NCBI GenBank assembly: GCA_000310025.1
Contig: FN649747.1
Coordinates: forward strand, 1,349,931-1,413,930
From: Ectocarpus siliculosus
Taxonomy: Eukaryota > Sar > Phaeophyceae > Ectocarpales > Ectocarpaceae
Length of the DNA stretch: 64,000 bases
Reading direction: 5' to 3'
Position 1 is the stretch's first letter. Each line of letters opens with the position of its first letter. The notes under the pieces were generated by a model. That model was not told the DNA's origin, ran no database searches, and worked only from the letters and a program-made list of their open reading frames with translations. The translations under genes and the position numbers were made by a program. Below are positions 1-12,600 of the stretch, piece after piece.

Positions 1-471
1 GTGCAGTCGGCTCTTGACGGTCTTCTCAGCGACGACGACCCGTCAAACCCTCGATCGCCACCTGGAAGGTATGCGCCATCCATGGACGGCACTCGATCGC
101 CAGGACAACCGGAAGCACAAGGACGGCGATCACTTGTCCCACCAGACCCTATTATTCCTATCGAAGCAAGCTATCCCCGCAGTGGTCGATCGTCGACTGA
201 CCTGCTCTCTCCTGCTCGTAAAGCCTCATCAGTCAGGGCGGCCGCGGGCGGCGGCGGGTACACACCTACTGGTGCGGGAGGCAGGAGGTACGCTTGGGCT
301 AAGAAACTGAAGTTCTGGCTACGCGGGTTGTCGGTGTGTTTTATCGAGGTTTTGTTGGTCTTTTTCCGCATACCAGCACGTTTTGCCGCGATGTTCGAAC
401 TTCCGTGCACAGCCAGTTGCCAGGATACTGCCTTTACGTGTGCTACCGCTGCTTGGTCTGGCAGGTGCTGA
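1..471 (+). CDS. Possible exon tail of an upstream gene
   Basis: The frame is open from the window edge to a stop at 469-471. Its first ~100 residues are rich in Ser, Pro, Arg, Gly and Asp (for example DDDPSNPRSPPGRY), like the linker regions of gene A downstream. After about residue 105 the composition becomes hydrophobic and cysteine-containing, which looks like intron or UTR read through. No domain is recognised. It could be the last coding exon of a gene starting left of the window, or a chance open frame in GC-rich DNA. Gene A starts at 621 on the same strand. Confidence 0.22.
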   Translation: MQSALDGLLSDDDPSNPRSPPGRYAPSMDGTRSPGQPEAQGRRSLVPPDPIIPIEASYPRSGRSSTDLLSPARKASSVRAAAGGGGYTPTGAGGRRYAWAKKLKFWLRGLSVCFIEVLLVFFRIPARFAAMFELPCTASCQDTAFTCATAAWSGRC

Positions 472-620
472 CCAATTCCGGCTCGCATTCAACAGCCGAA
501 AGCCATACTCTGCCAAAAAGCACTGTTCCTGGACTGCATAACCCAATCTTTTTTGCCCAAATATGATTCTGCTATGGAACCAGAAAACGAAGCAGCGTAC
601 GGTCACCGAAAGGCTACAAC

Positions 621-3600
621 ATGGGGACGTCCCAAAGACAAGCCGTGAATATCTCCACGTTAGAAGGGCTACAAGTGTTCCTGGACGAAAAACAGAAGGA
701 GGTGGTCAAGGCACACGCTCGCCGAACGAACGAGCTCGAAGCGATGCTAGCCAAGGAAGAGAGCTATTTTGGCACCTTGCTAGAGTGAGATACGTCATTG
801 CTGCTATCAGTCTGTGGTAGTGTTGAGCGTCAAGTATTGATTTGCTCATCAAGCGTACATTCAACTTGCCAGTCTACCCCTACTTTTGCCCTCTCCTATT
901 GAATCTGAATAGTGGAGAATGTTCGACAAAGAATGGCTTGTGTAACACAGAAGAGAAACCCTCGTGGAGCACCCTTACCCCCCCTGTAGTCCTTTCGTTG
1001 TACTTGCTAGACCAAACCGCCGACAGACGGCCATGTACGTTAGTTTAGGATGCACGCGCGCCCAACGTTTTCTGTGCCAAGTTTGCACTACACGTTCCAC
1101 CAATGATCCACCACCTCTACGGCACGTCATTTTGATCGCACCGAACCAACCGTTCGCGGGGGCAGCATGGAGTTGGAGAAGCAAGGAGTAGCGCTCAAGG
1201 CCGCGTCCGCAATGCTGAAGGGGGGCAAAACAGCTGACAAGAGTCTATTTCGGCGCGGTAGTAAGCGACTGTCCAACGAGGGGGTGGATGGCGCGCTGAA
1301 CGCCAAACACCTTGACGAGATAAAAAAAGCCGAGCACCTCAAGAAAAAGCTCAAGGCGCATCATGACGAAGCGCGCGCCGTTCTGGCCAAGAAGCTTCAA
1401 GTGGAGAATGCCAGGTTAGCTCCGTCGAGGTCACACTCATCTACATTGCGGTTCTCTCCCACTGGCATGGGAGGCGTGGTTGTATTTCACGTTGGCTTGT
1501 TATGCTTCCCGGTCAATGATCGTACCACGCATTACCTGACGTGGTGTGTTTCTGTGAGAAACAACTGACAATCGACAGGTACCTCGTTTTGCTGCATCTT
1601 TCGCCACTGTGCGGCATCGTCAATCGCACAGGACGGGACGCGTGATAAAGACAAACCTAGGCAAGTACGCGAACCCCAAGCTAGCCCAGGGTGCGAAGGC
1701 TGCGGTCCTTGCGAGCGTGGTCGAATATCTCAACGGAGAAGAGTTCGTCCGGATAGTGGCGGCGCCTCTGAACTACCAAAGCCCCGACTTTGTTCGCGCG
1801 ATGGAAGCCGAGTCAGGAGTGATGGAGATCAGCTTCAGCCCCACAAATGCGCGGCAGAGGTGGGTGATTGCACAAGCTGAGCATTCGAACAACTTGTACT
1901 GTGCCGGATATGATATACACTAGTACGCGCTGAACAACATGTACATTGTACGCTACGCGGAAATGAACACCATGTGGTACGTTAGCTTTACGTTAGGTCA
2001 CGCATCGCGGTCATTCTCGGGGATCTCGCATCCCTCCGCATCAGGCGTGAATGACGTTCGCGAGTCGATTGCGTCTTTCGACGTTAGCCATCAACGGCAC
2101 GTGGAGTACGGACGAGTGTCCTGCTTCGAGCTCGGGCAACGGCACCGCTTATATGGCTGTATCCGACCCTTCACACACAGCGGTAGGTGGCACTGATAAA
2201 AGTGGGGCTATTATTGTACATGTTCTTAGCTGGTGCGTTGTCGTTCACCTCCTTGCTCACATACACTCCAGAAGTATGGCTTCTTTGCCGGTGGGCGCGC
2301 CTGACTACGACAGCAAGATGGCGCTGCTGCAAGAGCAGAAGGCAATAGAGCAACAACAGAGGATGGAGGAAGAAGCCCTCCGGCGACAAGAGGTAAATAT
2401 GCCCAGTGACCCAGCCAGCGTATTCCCCGAACGGCTCTATGAGCAGCAGACACGCCGATGAGGAATCGGACTTCCCTAAACTCTACGGCCGCAGCTGTTA
2501 CTACTGAGGGTTGGGTGCCGCTCCGAACGATCCCCCCAATGCCGAGAGGATGGAGCAGGGGCAAGCTTGGGTCGTTGTGCCTCACAGCGATTCACTGTCA
2601 ACAATCGGTTCTGGGGCGGGAAGAACAGTAGTTCACATCAAGAATATGTCTCGTGCAATTCTAACCGACCTCTTTCGACTACATGCGGCAAGCAGAAAGC
2701 TGGAATGACACCCCCCGATGTTCGTACCTCTAGCTTTTACCTGTTAAGTCTCCCTCTAGAAGGGTTTCATCCTACAACTTCGTGTTGTGTGGAATACCCG
2801 TTGTTTGCGAAGATGCTGGAGCGCGAGAATAAAGCAGCCATGGAGCAGGATGCCGCCGACGCTCTTGCAATGGCCAACGCGGCGAATCAGAGGCGCTTGG
2901 AAGAGATGCAGAGGCAACAGGACGAAGAGCTCGAGGAGCAGAGGCGCCAGCTGGATGAGCACCAGGAACACCTGCGTAGAGAGGCAGAACTCGCAAGGTG
3001 CAACGATATCTGTGTTCCTGGCCCTGGAAGAAACTCCTCCAGATTCCCAGTGTCCCAATGCTCAAAGGCCAGATGCGTTTGATCCAAACAGTTCATGTCA
3101 TTGCTTAGGCTTGGCCTTCTGGACGTTTACCTTTTGGTACTTCCGTGGTTGGTTTCTTGCTTTTCACCAATATTTATCGTGTGTCAACAAGCAATAGCGA
3201 GCTCCGATCAAGAAATGGGCTAAAGCCAACCCGCCTGAGGGGCCTTCACGAAAACGCCTGCGTACATGTGCCTAGCACCTAACAATTCAACTTTGGTGGC
3301 ACGAGAAGCAGTGACATATTCTGCCACTGTTGTAAGTGTTGAATGCATCGCTGTTGGTTTTCGCTTTTTGGCGCATGAAAGGATGCGGCACAAGGAAGAG
3401 CTCGACCTTCATCGCGCTGAGATGGAGAGAGAGAGGGAAGCCGTCGAGGCCCGCCAGGCCGAGGCAAAGCGCCTGCAGGTACAGTGTGTTGCCAAGTTTT
3501 CGGGTGCTGTGTTTCTTCACGTAGGATCGAACGCACTCACCAGCCAGCCGATGACAAGCAGTCAACACCAGCGAGTGTGTGTCTTTGGTTGCAATCAATC

Positions 3601-6600
3601 GTGTCATCGATCATGCTAATAGAGCCGACCGGGGAATGACGATCGCCAGTCTCAGGACAAGATGACCGTTCAAACCATGAAGAGGGCTTTAACATTCGTC
3701 TCATAAACATCGACATCGTTGTTCTACTGGCCAACAAAATACGCCAGCCGTATCAAGCTAAATGCTCCACAGTTCGAACCGGGTCACGCCTGGAGACAAC
3801 TGGGTGGCTTGGAATTCTAAGGGGAATACTAAGAATAAGCTTTGTTGAAAAACGATTGGAAATCTATGGTCTTTCTCTTCGCAATGACACCCGTTCTACT
3901 TGTAACCTCTGCCCTGCACCTCCTCCGGCCTGCTCTCCAAAGGCGAAGAACGAAAATACGTGGTCATCCTAACCAGGCGTAAGGATCAAGCAAGAAACAC
4001 ATCGAAATAATAAGACCGTGAAAATTATGGGAGGGCATGAAATAATGCAACTTCAATATCAGTGGCGAAACTGAAAGACGTGTGGATGAAAATCGCCAGG
4101 AAAAACTAAAAAATAGTACCTGAAGCAACTTGAGAGCTTCCGCATGTGTAAGGAAGGTAAAAAATAAACGAAGTATTTTGGCGCGGAGCCGAGTGTTGGC
4201 CCTTGGCCCATGATTATCGAAAGATTGGCCCCAATAATGGAGGTTAAATTCGCGTCGAATATGGAGCCCAACGGAGCGACATGGGGGAGAACGTTTTCCT
4301 TCTCGAACCCCAGGACCAAGCGTTGGAACTGATGATGTTTTGGCCCAAATGTGGAACTCAAGTGGGGAACGCTCCCACGATTCAGGGAGTTCCGAAAGAA
4401 CACACGTAAAAAATAGACGAACGAATCAGTGAGAGAACGACAGACTCAAACATGGACAAAACACCCGTTGGTAGCCGTCTTCTTTCAGGTTGGTTTTTAC
4501 TTGAAAATCGATAGTTTTTGGTTGTCAACCTGCATCGGTAGGAGGAGGAGCTAGAAAAGCAGCGGCAGGAGATGCGACGCAAGCACGAGGAGGACATGGA
4601 GCTACAGCGGCAGGAGCTTGCGAGGCACGCAGAGGAGGTGGCCAGGCACAAGGCCGAGCTTGCGAAACACAACGAGGTAAGGGGAGGAAGGTGGCGGGTG
4701 TGCTCGTGAAACGCACGACGTAGTCGGTAAACCATAGACCTCGCATTCCCGGTGAGGGGCGTTAGCCGAGACTTCTACCGGGAACGATACACGTTGAGGA
4801 CAACCGTACCACCTACGGTGCTTGGTGGATGAGAATATCCTTTGCGTGACACTCCTGCCACACATGTAAAAACGTGCGTTGGCACACGACACGATCCGCT
4901 ACCACTTACGTTCTCTAGGGCGTGGGTTTGGAGAATGGCGTTCTTACCAGCCAGAGTGATTCACCAGGAGTGGTGCACCATCAACAGGTATACGCTGGGC
5001 GTGGTGACTCTGGCCGAGAAGGATCACGGATCCCCCCGTTCATGGTTTTTTAGGCATCGGACAGTCGTGATACTGCGACGTATGCGTTCACTATGGCTTG
5101 AAACGCGCAACAATGTTCGTCGGCGATGTCGTGTTGTTGTCGCATCGGCGTCGGGAAATCTCCAAGAGAAAATTGAGGTAAGGATGCCTACATTCATGGT
5201 GGGTACGGCAAAACTCTTTATCAGCAACTGTGAAAAGAGAGAATTGTCCTCGACAGACGTTGGGGAGATTGTACCTTTATGAAGGTGGTCTCCACATTAC
5301 ACCCCCTTTTTCGAGACTTCTTGTTTGCTAGGTAAGAGAAGTCTTCTTGGGGTAACCGGACCCCGACCGGCTGGCGGCGGGGCGATTCACTTTTCTTCAC
5401 AATCCTCTGTGCGTGATTACACGGGTTCGCTACGTCCGCCACGTCATCAGAAGTTCCGAGTTCGATAGCCAGTGCGTCCTTCTTTGGCCCACCCACCGTT
5501 TTTCTTTTTCCGTTGCCCGGAAGAAAACTTGGTGCGCAGCGGGGTTTGAACCCGTGTCTTTTTGCAACCAAAAGCAGACACTCTGGCATCTCTTCGTCGA
5601 CGCCATTGTGAAAAGCGAGAATCGTCCTCGACAGACGTTGGGGAGAGTGTACCTCTATGAAGGTGGTCTCCACACAACAACCTAGAGAAAGACGACGACA
5701 ACATTAAGCTCAACGTACGCTACGCAACAACAACCAGCTGCAGAGTGAATATGGGGGATTTGTCCTGTCGTCAACGTGTGTAGCTTTGTGCGCGACATGG
5801 GTTAGCGCCCGGCGGACTTACACAGTACAACGACCAGCGCCGGCCCCAGGGGATGCGTTGAAGCGCAGCTCTTGGCACCGCCTGGAAAGGCGAAACAACC
5901 CACTTGATGCGACTCTTCTCTTATATTCTAGTAGGGGACAGGATAAATGCAGACGAGAAAGCGGATCGCCCTCCCTCATTCCCCCAACTATGTCGGCTCG
6001 TGTCCGTCGTTTCACCTTGCGGTAGAACGTGAAAATGCTTCCGCGAGATAGAGTAACCTGAGCATATCGCCTCGCCCTGTTATTTACAGTTGGCACTTCC
6101 AGCCCGCCATGTCGAGAGCTGTTTACTACCGTCTTCTTACCCATCCCCCCACTTCACCAATCCGGCTGGCCGGGTTCCCACCCGATCCGTTGCTCTCAAC
6201 AGGAGGCCAGGTTGGAGAAAGAAGCCTTGGAGGAGATGAGGCGACGCGAGAACGAAGCGGAGGAGGATGAGAGGCGGCGCCTGCAAGAAGCAGTTGCCAA
6301 ACACCAGGTGGGTGTGAACACGCGGTGTGTTGGTCCACAGCAGTGCACGTAACAGTAGCAGTTTTGTCTTGCGAATAAAAACAGGAGCGGGCGACCCAAT
6401 CTTCATCACGATATTGAGCGCGCTTCGGGAGCTTAACTTGGTCGGGGTCGAAGCCTTGGACGCCCATCCGCACGTACGCCGGGGATCGCACGCCATACAG
6501 AATCGAGTACAGAAGGGCGCAGAGGTTTTGTTGGGGTGTTGCTGCGTTGTACATCGATCCACATAGTACCCTCTAAGCAGCAACGTGGCGTCGCACACAC

Positions 6601-9600
6601 CCGCCACCCTCGTAGGCGACTCTGACCTATGATTTATATTGTCGCGGTTCTTGCGGGAACGTTCTTGGGACTTCCAATGCACGCGGTTCGGACGTACGCA
6701 CCAGGAGGAGACGAGGCTGGAGGCAGAGCGCGTCAAGGCGGAGCTGGAGGCCCTCAAGCTGGAGCGAGAGGCCGTCGCGCAAGCGGAGAAGGCCGAGCGC
6801 GAGGCAGAGGAGGAGGCTCGTCGAGCTAGAGAGGCTGAAGCTGCTGCAGAGGCTCTGAGGCAAGCGGCATATAATAATTCGCGCGAAACTAGTCTAGTCT
6901 GTACGCAACGTGAGTTACGAATTTTCGAACCCCTGCCTGGATGTACGAAGACGCCATCATTTGTCCCTAACTTGTTGCAACATAATAATGGACGATGGTT
7001 TGTTCTGGTGTTTCGTTCAACAGGCAAGGAGAGTGTCGACCACAAACTCGAAGGGAACATAATCGCATGTTGGAAAACGCTTCAAACTTGTACCTCCACG
7101 AAATTATTTCTGGATGTCGTCGAACGAATTGAACGAAGTACATTCTTTGGGATACAATTCCAATGCCATAGGGTTTCAAGACAACACAGAAGTTCCTCCA
7201 AACATAAACCTAGTGACACGTACGTACGCGAAGCCAACAGTGTGTGCTCCAGCATATCTGCAAAGTGGGGGGGGTTCAACAAATACTATCTCGATTCGAT
7301 CTAAAACGCCTGGGAAAATACGTACAATGTCCTCTGGATCTTCCCCTTTCTTTAGCTTGTTCGACGATCAGTGACTGGCGCAATTTCAATATCAACCAAT
7401 GCCTTTTCACAGTGGCGGTTAGCCTGTAACCACTTGAGGCGTCCGCTTTGAGTTGGACCAGTTACGGATGTTGTAAGGCACTGGGCAGGGATCGTAACGG
7501 TTACTGAAGACCAAACAACGACAACAACAACAACAACAACAACAACAGGATCGAACAGGAAAATGATCGGAGGAAAGCGTCCGAGGTGGCCATGAGGGCT
7601 CAGATAGAGAAAGAGCTCGAAGAGCGCGTGGCCCGCGACATCCAGATCGAGAGGGACCGGGTGGCCGCGGAGAGCGCGGCTCTCCAGGCCAAGATGAAAG
7701 AGTTCGAGGAGGAGCGGGAGAAAGCTGCGCTGCGAGCGGCCGCGGAAGTCGAGGCGCAGAAGGCGGCGGAAGCCGCGCTCGTCGCCAGGGAGCGCGCCGC
7801 CGCGGAGTCGCTGGCCCTTGGGAGAGCCTTGTCGGCGAAGGTAAGGTTGTGAGGGGATGGGTCTAGACGTGCCACCGATTAAGAGCGGCTAAGCTGGGGT
7901 TGGGCGGTGCTGATAGTAGGGAGGACGGGGGTAGGTCGGGGCGTTGGTTAGGCTGAGGGCGCGGTAAATTTATGGTGGCGGTGGTGGTAGCGGGGGCACG
8001 GAAGGTGATGCAGATGAGGGCTATCACGGTATGCCTATTTCTCTGAAATCGACAGTGAGCAACACAACGAACAGGGGCACCGACACAAACAACGAGAACA
8101 ACAACCACACCGACGATACCAACGACAGTCACGACGATTCCGTCCGTCGCATACCAACCGCCGTCGAACGAGCTTGAGGGCGACGAGATAAAGTCAAGAA
8201 ATGTATGGTACATGGCTGAATCGCCTTGGCTACTTCATGATGGTTCCACGTACCTCTAGAGCGTTGGTGTGGACGACATACAAACTAACATACCTGTTCA
8301 CGACTCAGGCGGACCTGGACGCAACAACCGCATCGAAGGAAGGACTCTCTTCTGATCGCCGAGACCCCAGCGGACGGGAGGCCGGGACCGCCCCGGTGCC
8401 GATAGGGTATCTGGTCGGGGACAACGTGCAAGCTCTGTGCACCCCGGTGGGCGGAGCGACCGGCTCCAAGGAGTACATCTCCGGGGAGGTGGCGCACGTC
8501 AACCCCGACGGATCCTTGGACGTTATCCTGGCGGACGGGAGAATGAGGCAGGAGGTGCCAATTGCGGAGATCAAGTTCGTCAGTAGGTATGTATATCTGC
8601 CCCCCCCAAGGTTGAAGCTCCAGCGTGTCGGAGATAGAGACATGAACGAGTAATCCGCGATACGCACCTTGCTCGGGGCCAAAGCGTGGATTTACTGAGG
8701 CATGCTGAAAGGTTTGTGGTTGGATTCCGTCCAGGATGCACTCGAGTACCTTACACGGACGTCCTGGGAACTGCCCAATCTGCGTCAGCTACACATGTAG
8801 GATCCCTCGACTTGTTCCCTCTGAACAGAATGTTATCTAAAAGGGATACACGTATTCCCAGCCCGCACATGGGACCTCACCTCGAAGTACAAAGTCTACA
8901 AGGCAAGCTAGGTGCCGCAGCCGACCACAACGGTAGGCAAAGACTCACGTTAAACGTATGCCTATTGGTCTTAAACGCAGGCAGCATGTGCGAGGACGCC
9001 ACCACCCCCCCCCCTGCTCCCTTCGTATGGAAGCGACTCTGTCGTTAATGGTACTATAGCGAACAGGCCCAAGAACAGCACGAAAAACAATATCACCTCC
9101 CTCTCTCCTCGCATAACGAACTTGGACGCTTGAACGACTCGAGCTGGAGCGGGAAAGTCCACTTTCTTCAGCTCTATCATGTCGCCAACAGTCCTTGAAG
9201 ATCAACATCACACGAGGAAACAAAAGCGTGCTTGTCCCGCTCCCGCGCTCAAAACACCCTGACGCCGGTGGCACCCGGTTTTCTTTCTCATCTTGAATGG
9301 GCGGTCGAGCAGTAAGCACGTGCGGAACGGACCATCCCCTCCCCCCTGTGGCCCGATCCATTGTCTCAGTACTGCGGGCATGCAAACAACGCCCCCCCCC
9401 GCCCCCCCGCCCCCCCCTGCCCGTCCACCAGGTCCGAGCCGCCGTCACCAGCGGGGTCGTCGGCCGGGGAGCAGTCTTTTTGGGATGGCAACGAGCAGGG
9501 AAGCGAATCGTCTGCAGGACAGAACAGCGTAAGGTGAGGGAGTGAGGGGAGGGGGGGAGGGAGAGAGGGAAATAGAACAGTTGGTCACGAAAGAGCGACT

Positions 9601-12600
9601 CGTGTTTTGTCGGAAATCGAATCAGACGTGGCTCTCTTTTTCCGCCGCGCGACTGCTCCTCCTACAACCGCCAGGCCCGTCGTTTTTCCGTTTGACAAAG
9701 TGGCCGGGATAGACAAGCTGCCATGTCACCGCCAGAGATATTGCCGGCATTTGGTGCTAGTGCGAGCCGCTACTGTTTGCATCTCGGATGGTCTTCCATG
9801 GATGATAGGGTTCGCTCTAGTTTCAAATAGATAACTCGGCATACACTTTGGACGGGCGTCAACACTGGGATGAGCCACCCTGCTGCCTCTTGCTTTGGCC
9901 ACAGCGTTCGTTTACCGCCGGACATACCTGCTACGAACAATAAAAAAAAGTGCATAACGACCGCTCAACAATCCTCCAAAAACGGCTGTTTCTTTACCGG
10001 GTGCTGCGATCCTTTGTGTCCTCTTGCGTGACGCAGGTCCTCTCCGTCTTCTCCGAAGCACCTCCTCGAACAAACCCAATCGTTTGGTCATGAGATAAGC
10101 GAGACAAAGGCACCGCATTCCCCGGCTGATGGTGAAGGCCTTCGGGATGGTGGGAAACCCGGATGGCAGACCGCAACCAACGGCAGTCTCGACGACATTC
10201 TGGGAACCAAGTTGCGAACCGCAGAGAAGGAAGCCGCACCCGCCACGCGGTACACGAGAGGAAAGGGCGGAGACGACGCGCCAGCGGCAGTGGCGGCGGT
10301 GGCAGGGAGCAGAGAGACGCCGAAGAAACGGGGAAGCCTGGACGACATTCTCGGAATAAAGGTTAACAGGCCGGACAGGAGGAGCATGCGAAACATCTTG
10401 GAGGAAGGCGACAGCGTCGAGGTTTTAGTCCCGCCAGCGGATGGAAATGGTGATGGAGGAGGAGGAGGAGGAGGAGGAGGAGGAGGAGGAGGAGGAGGAG
10501 GAGGAGGAGGAGGAGGAGGAAAGCATCCACGATGTTTGCGCCCGGTGTCGCACGCCTAGACCACGAGGNNNNNNNNNNNNNNNNNNNNNNNNNNNNNNNN
10601 NNNNNNNNNNNNNNNNNNNNNNNNNNNNNNNNNNNNNNNNNNNNNNNNNNNNNNNNNNNNNNNNNNNNGCAGAAGGGGAGGAGGAGACGGCGCAGCAGCG
10701 GCGGCAGCGGCGGCGGCGGCCGTGAGGAGGAGGAAGAGGAAGAGGAGGAGCGGCATCCTCGTCGTCATCATCATCATCAACAGGAGCAGGAGCAGGAGCA
10801 GGATCATCATCATCAACGACGACGACGACGTCGTCGTCGTCGTAGTAGTAGTTGCTGGTGGTGGTGGTGGTGGTGGTGGAGGAGGAGGAGGAGGAAAGGC
10901 GTCGACGATGTTTGCGCCAGGTGTAGTACGCCGAGTCCACGAGGACGGCAGCGCTGACGTCGAGCTAGAGACGGGCAGCGTGTTGCTTCAGAGGTCGGCG
11001 AGAGAGGTGCGGGTGGTGTGGAAGGGGAAGCCCTCCGTGACGTCTTCATCGTTGTCGTTGCCTTCGTCTTTGTCTTCGTCTTCGCCGTCACCCATGTCGT
11101 CGTCGTCACCGGGGTCGTCGTCGTCTCCACTCGCTCTCGGGGATCTCGCCGTCGGGGATCGGGTAGAGGCCAGGTGACAGACCGCTTGCTAAACGGCGCG
11201 AGGGGTTCGGTAGTGTTGATGCGTAGCGTTGTCGCTCGTTGTGATGTTTGCTTGTTCTAAGATACGACAAGAACATTGCAAAGCACCAGTCGTCCCGTGG
11301 AGACCCGATGACGCTTCTTTACCCTCCATGTGCCCTTCCAAAGTACCCTTTCTGTACCTCGCTATCCTCCCAGTAACTTGTCTACGGGTTTGTTATGTCT
11401 CCCCTGCACATTTGTTGTCTCTGTATCCTGTTCTTACTTTCTTTGCCCCACCACCAAAAGGTACGCCGGAGAGCCCGAGTTTTACCCTGGAGTGGTAACG
11501 TCGACGGAGGACGGGGTGTCCGTCAACTTCGACAAGGGCTGGCACGGCGCCAGCATACCCCTCAAGGACGTTCGCCGCCCTAATGTTAAGCCCGGGCGCA
11601 GCCGCGACGGCAAGCCCTCGACCCTGTCCGCCGGGGCACGGCTGAGCTCCACCGGGTGCATACTCGACCTTGACGTCGGGAGCCTCGGAGGCGACACGTT
11701 CGCCGTCGGGGATCAGGTTTGCAGGCTGTTGCCGTAGTGGTTGTAGCTATAGTGGTTGTAGTTGTTGTTTTGTGTTGCTGCTGTCATTGTCGGGAAGGGT
11801 ACTTGAAGACCCCCACGTATGTACCTCTTCCGCTCTGGCGCTTTTTATGTATCTGCTTTTCTCTAGCATGATCGAAAATGGGGATTGCTTCGTTCTATCC
11901 TTCGAATTTCCCCCCCCTTTGTTTAGCTTCTACACCCGTCACGCATGACTCGCGTGTTCCAAACAAGTTCATAGGTGTTTACTCCCCCCCTTCTACCCCT
12001 CGAATCGCGTTTTGTCAGGTACAATTTCGATTAACGCTGGGTCTTCGAGCAGGTCCCCCGCAGACCCATAACGGAGTTATCCGTACGGCGCACCCGAACG
12101 GTTCGTACCTGGTTGGTTTCGAAGACGGGACGACGAGGTAAGAGTCGCAATAAATATACCCTCGCTGCCTCTCGTAAGTGAACCCGATGTGCCTTACCCC
12201 AGCTTTAAAGGGATGCGGGGGGTCATGATCTCATCGCGAATCGTCAATAATGATCTTGAGTGAGTCGCTGGCAAGCTTGGCAAACTCATGTCCATTCTCT
12301 CCTAATAATCTATGGTCTTACACCGAGGAACAGTAGCATCAGCAGCAGTAGCAGTACTAGACAACGGCGATATCAACAAGGACGAACGACAACTATAATG
12401 ATACCACCACGTCGAAGCCTTCTTGTTAGTCTGATTTGTTCCTGCACTAATCGTTGGTCAGGGATCAAGTGCAGGTCAGATCTCTGACCGGCTTCGATTG
12501 GACCCCCCACGGATCCGAGGCCTACCGGCGCGCGGCGACCGACACTTCACAAGCAACCACCGCAGTAGCAGCAGCAGCCTGCCCAGGACAAGGGCGAGGT

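Noticed and set aside
10740-10895. Poly-Asp, poly-Val, poly-Trp coding stretch as a domain
   Set aside because: Triplet microsatellites translated in any frame; no domain can be claimed.
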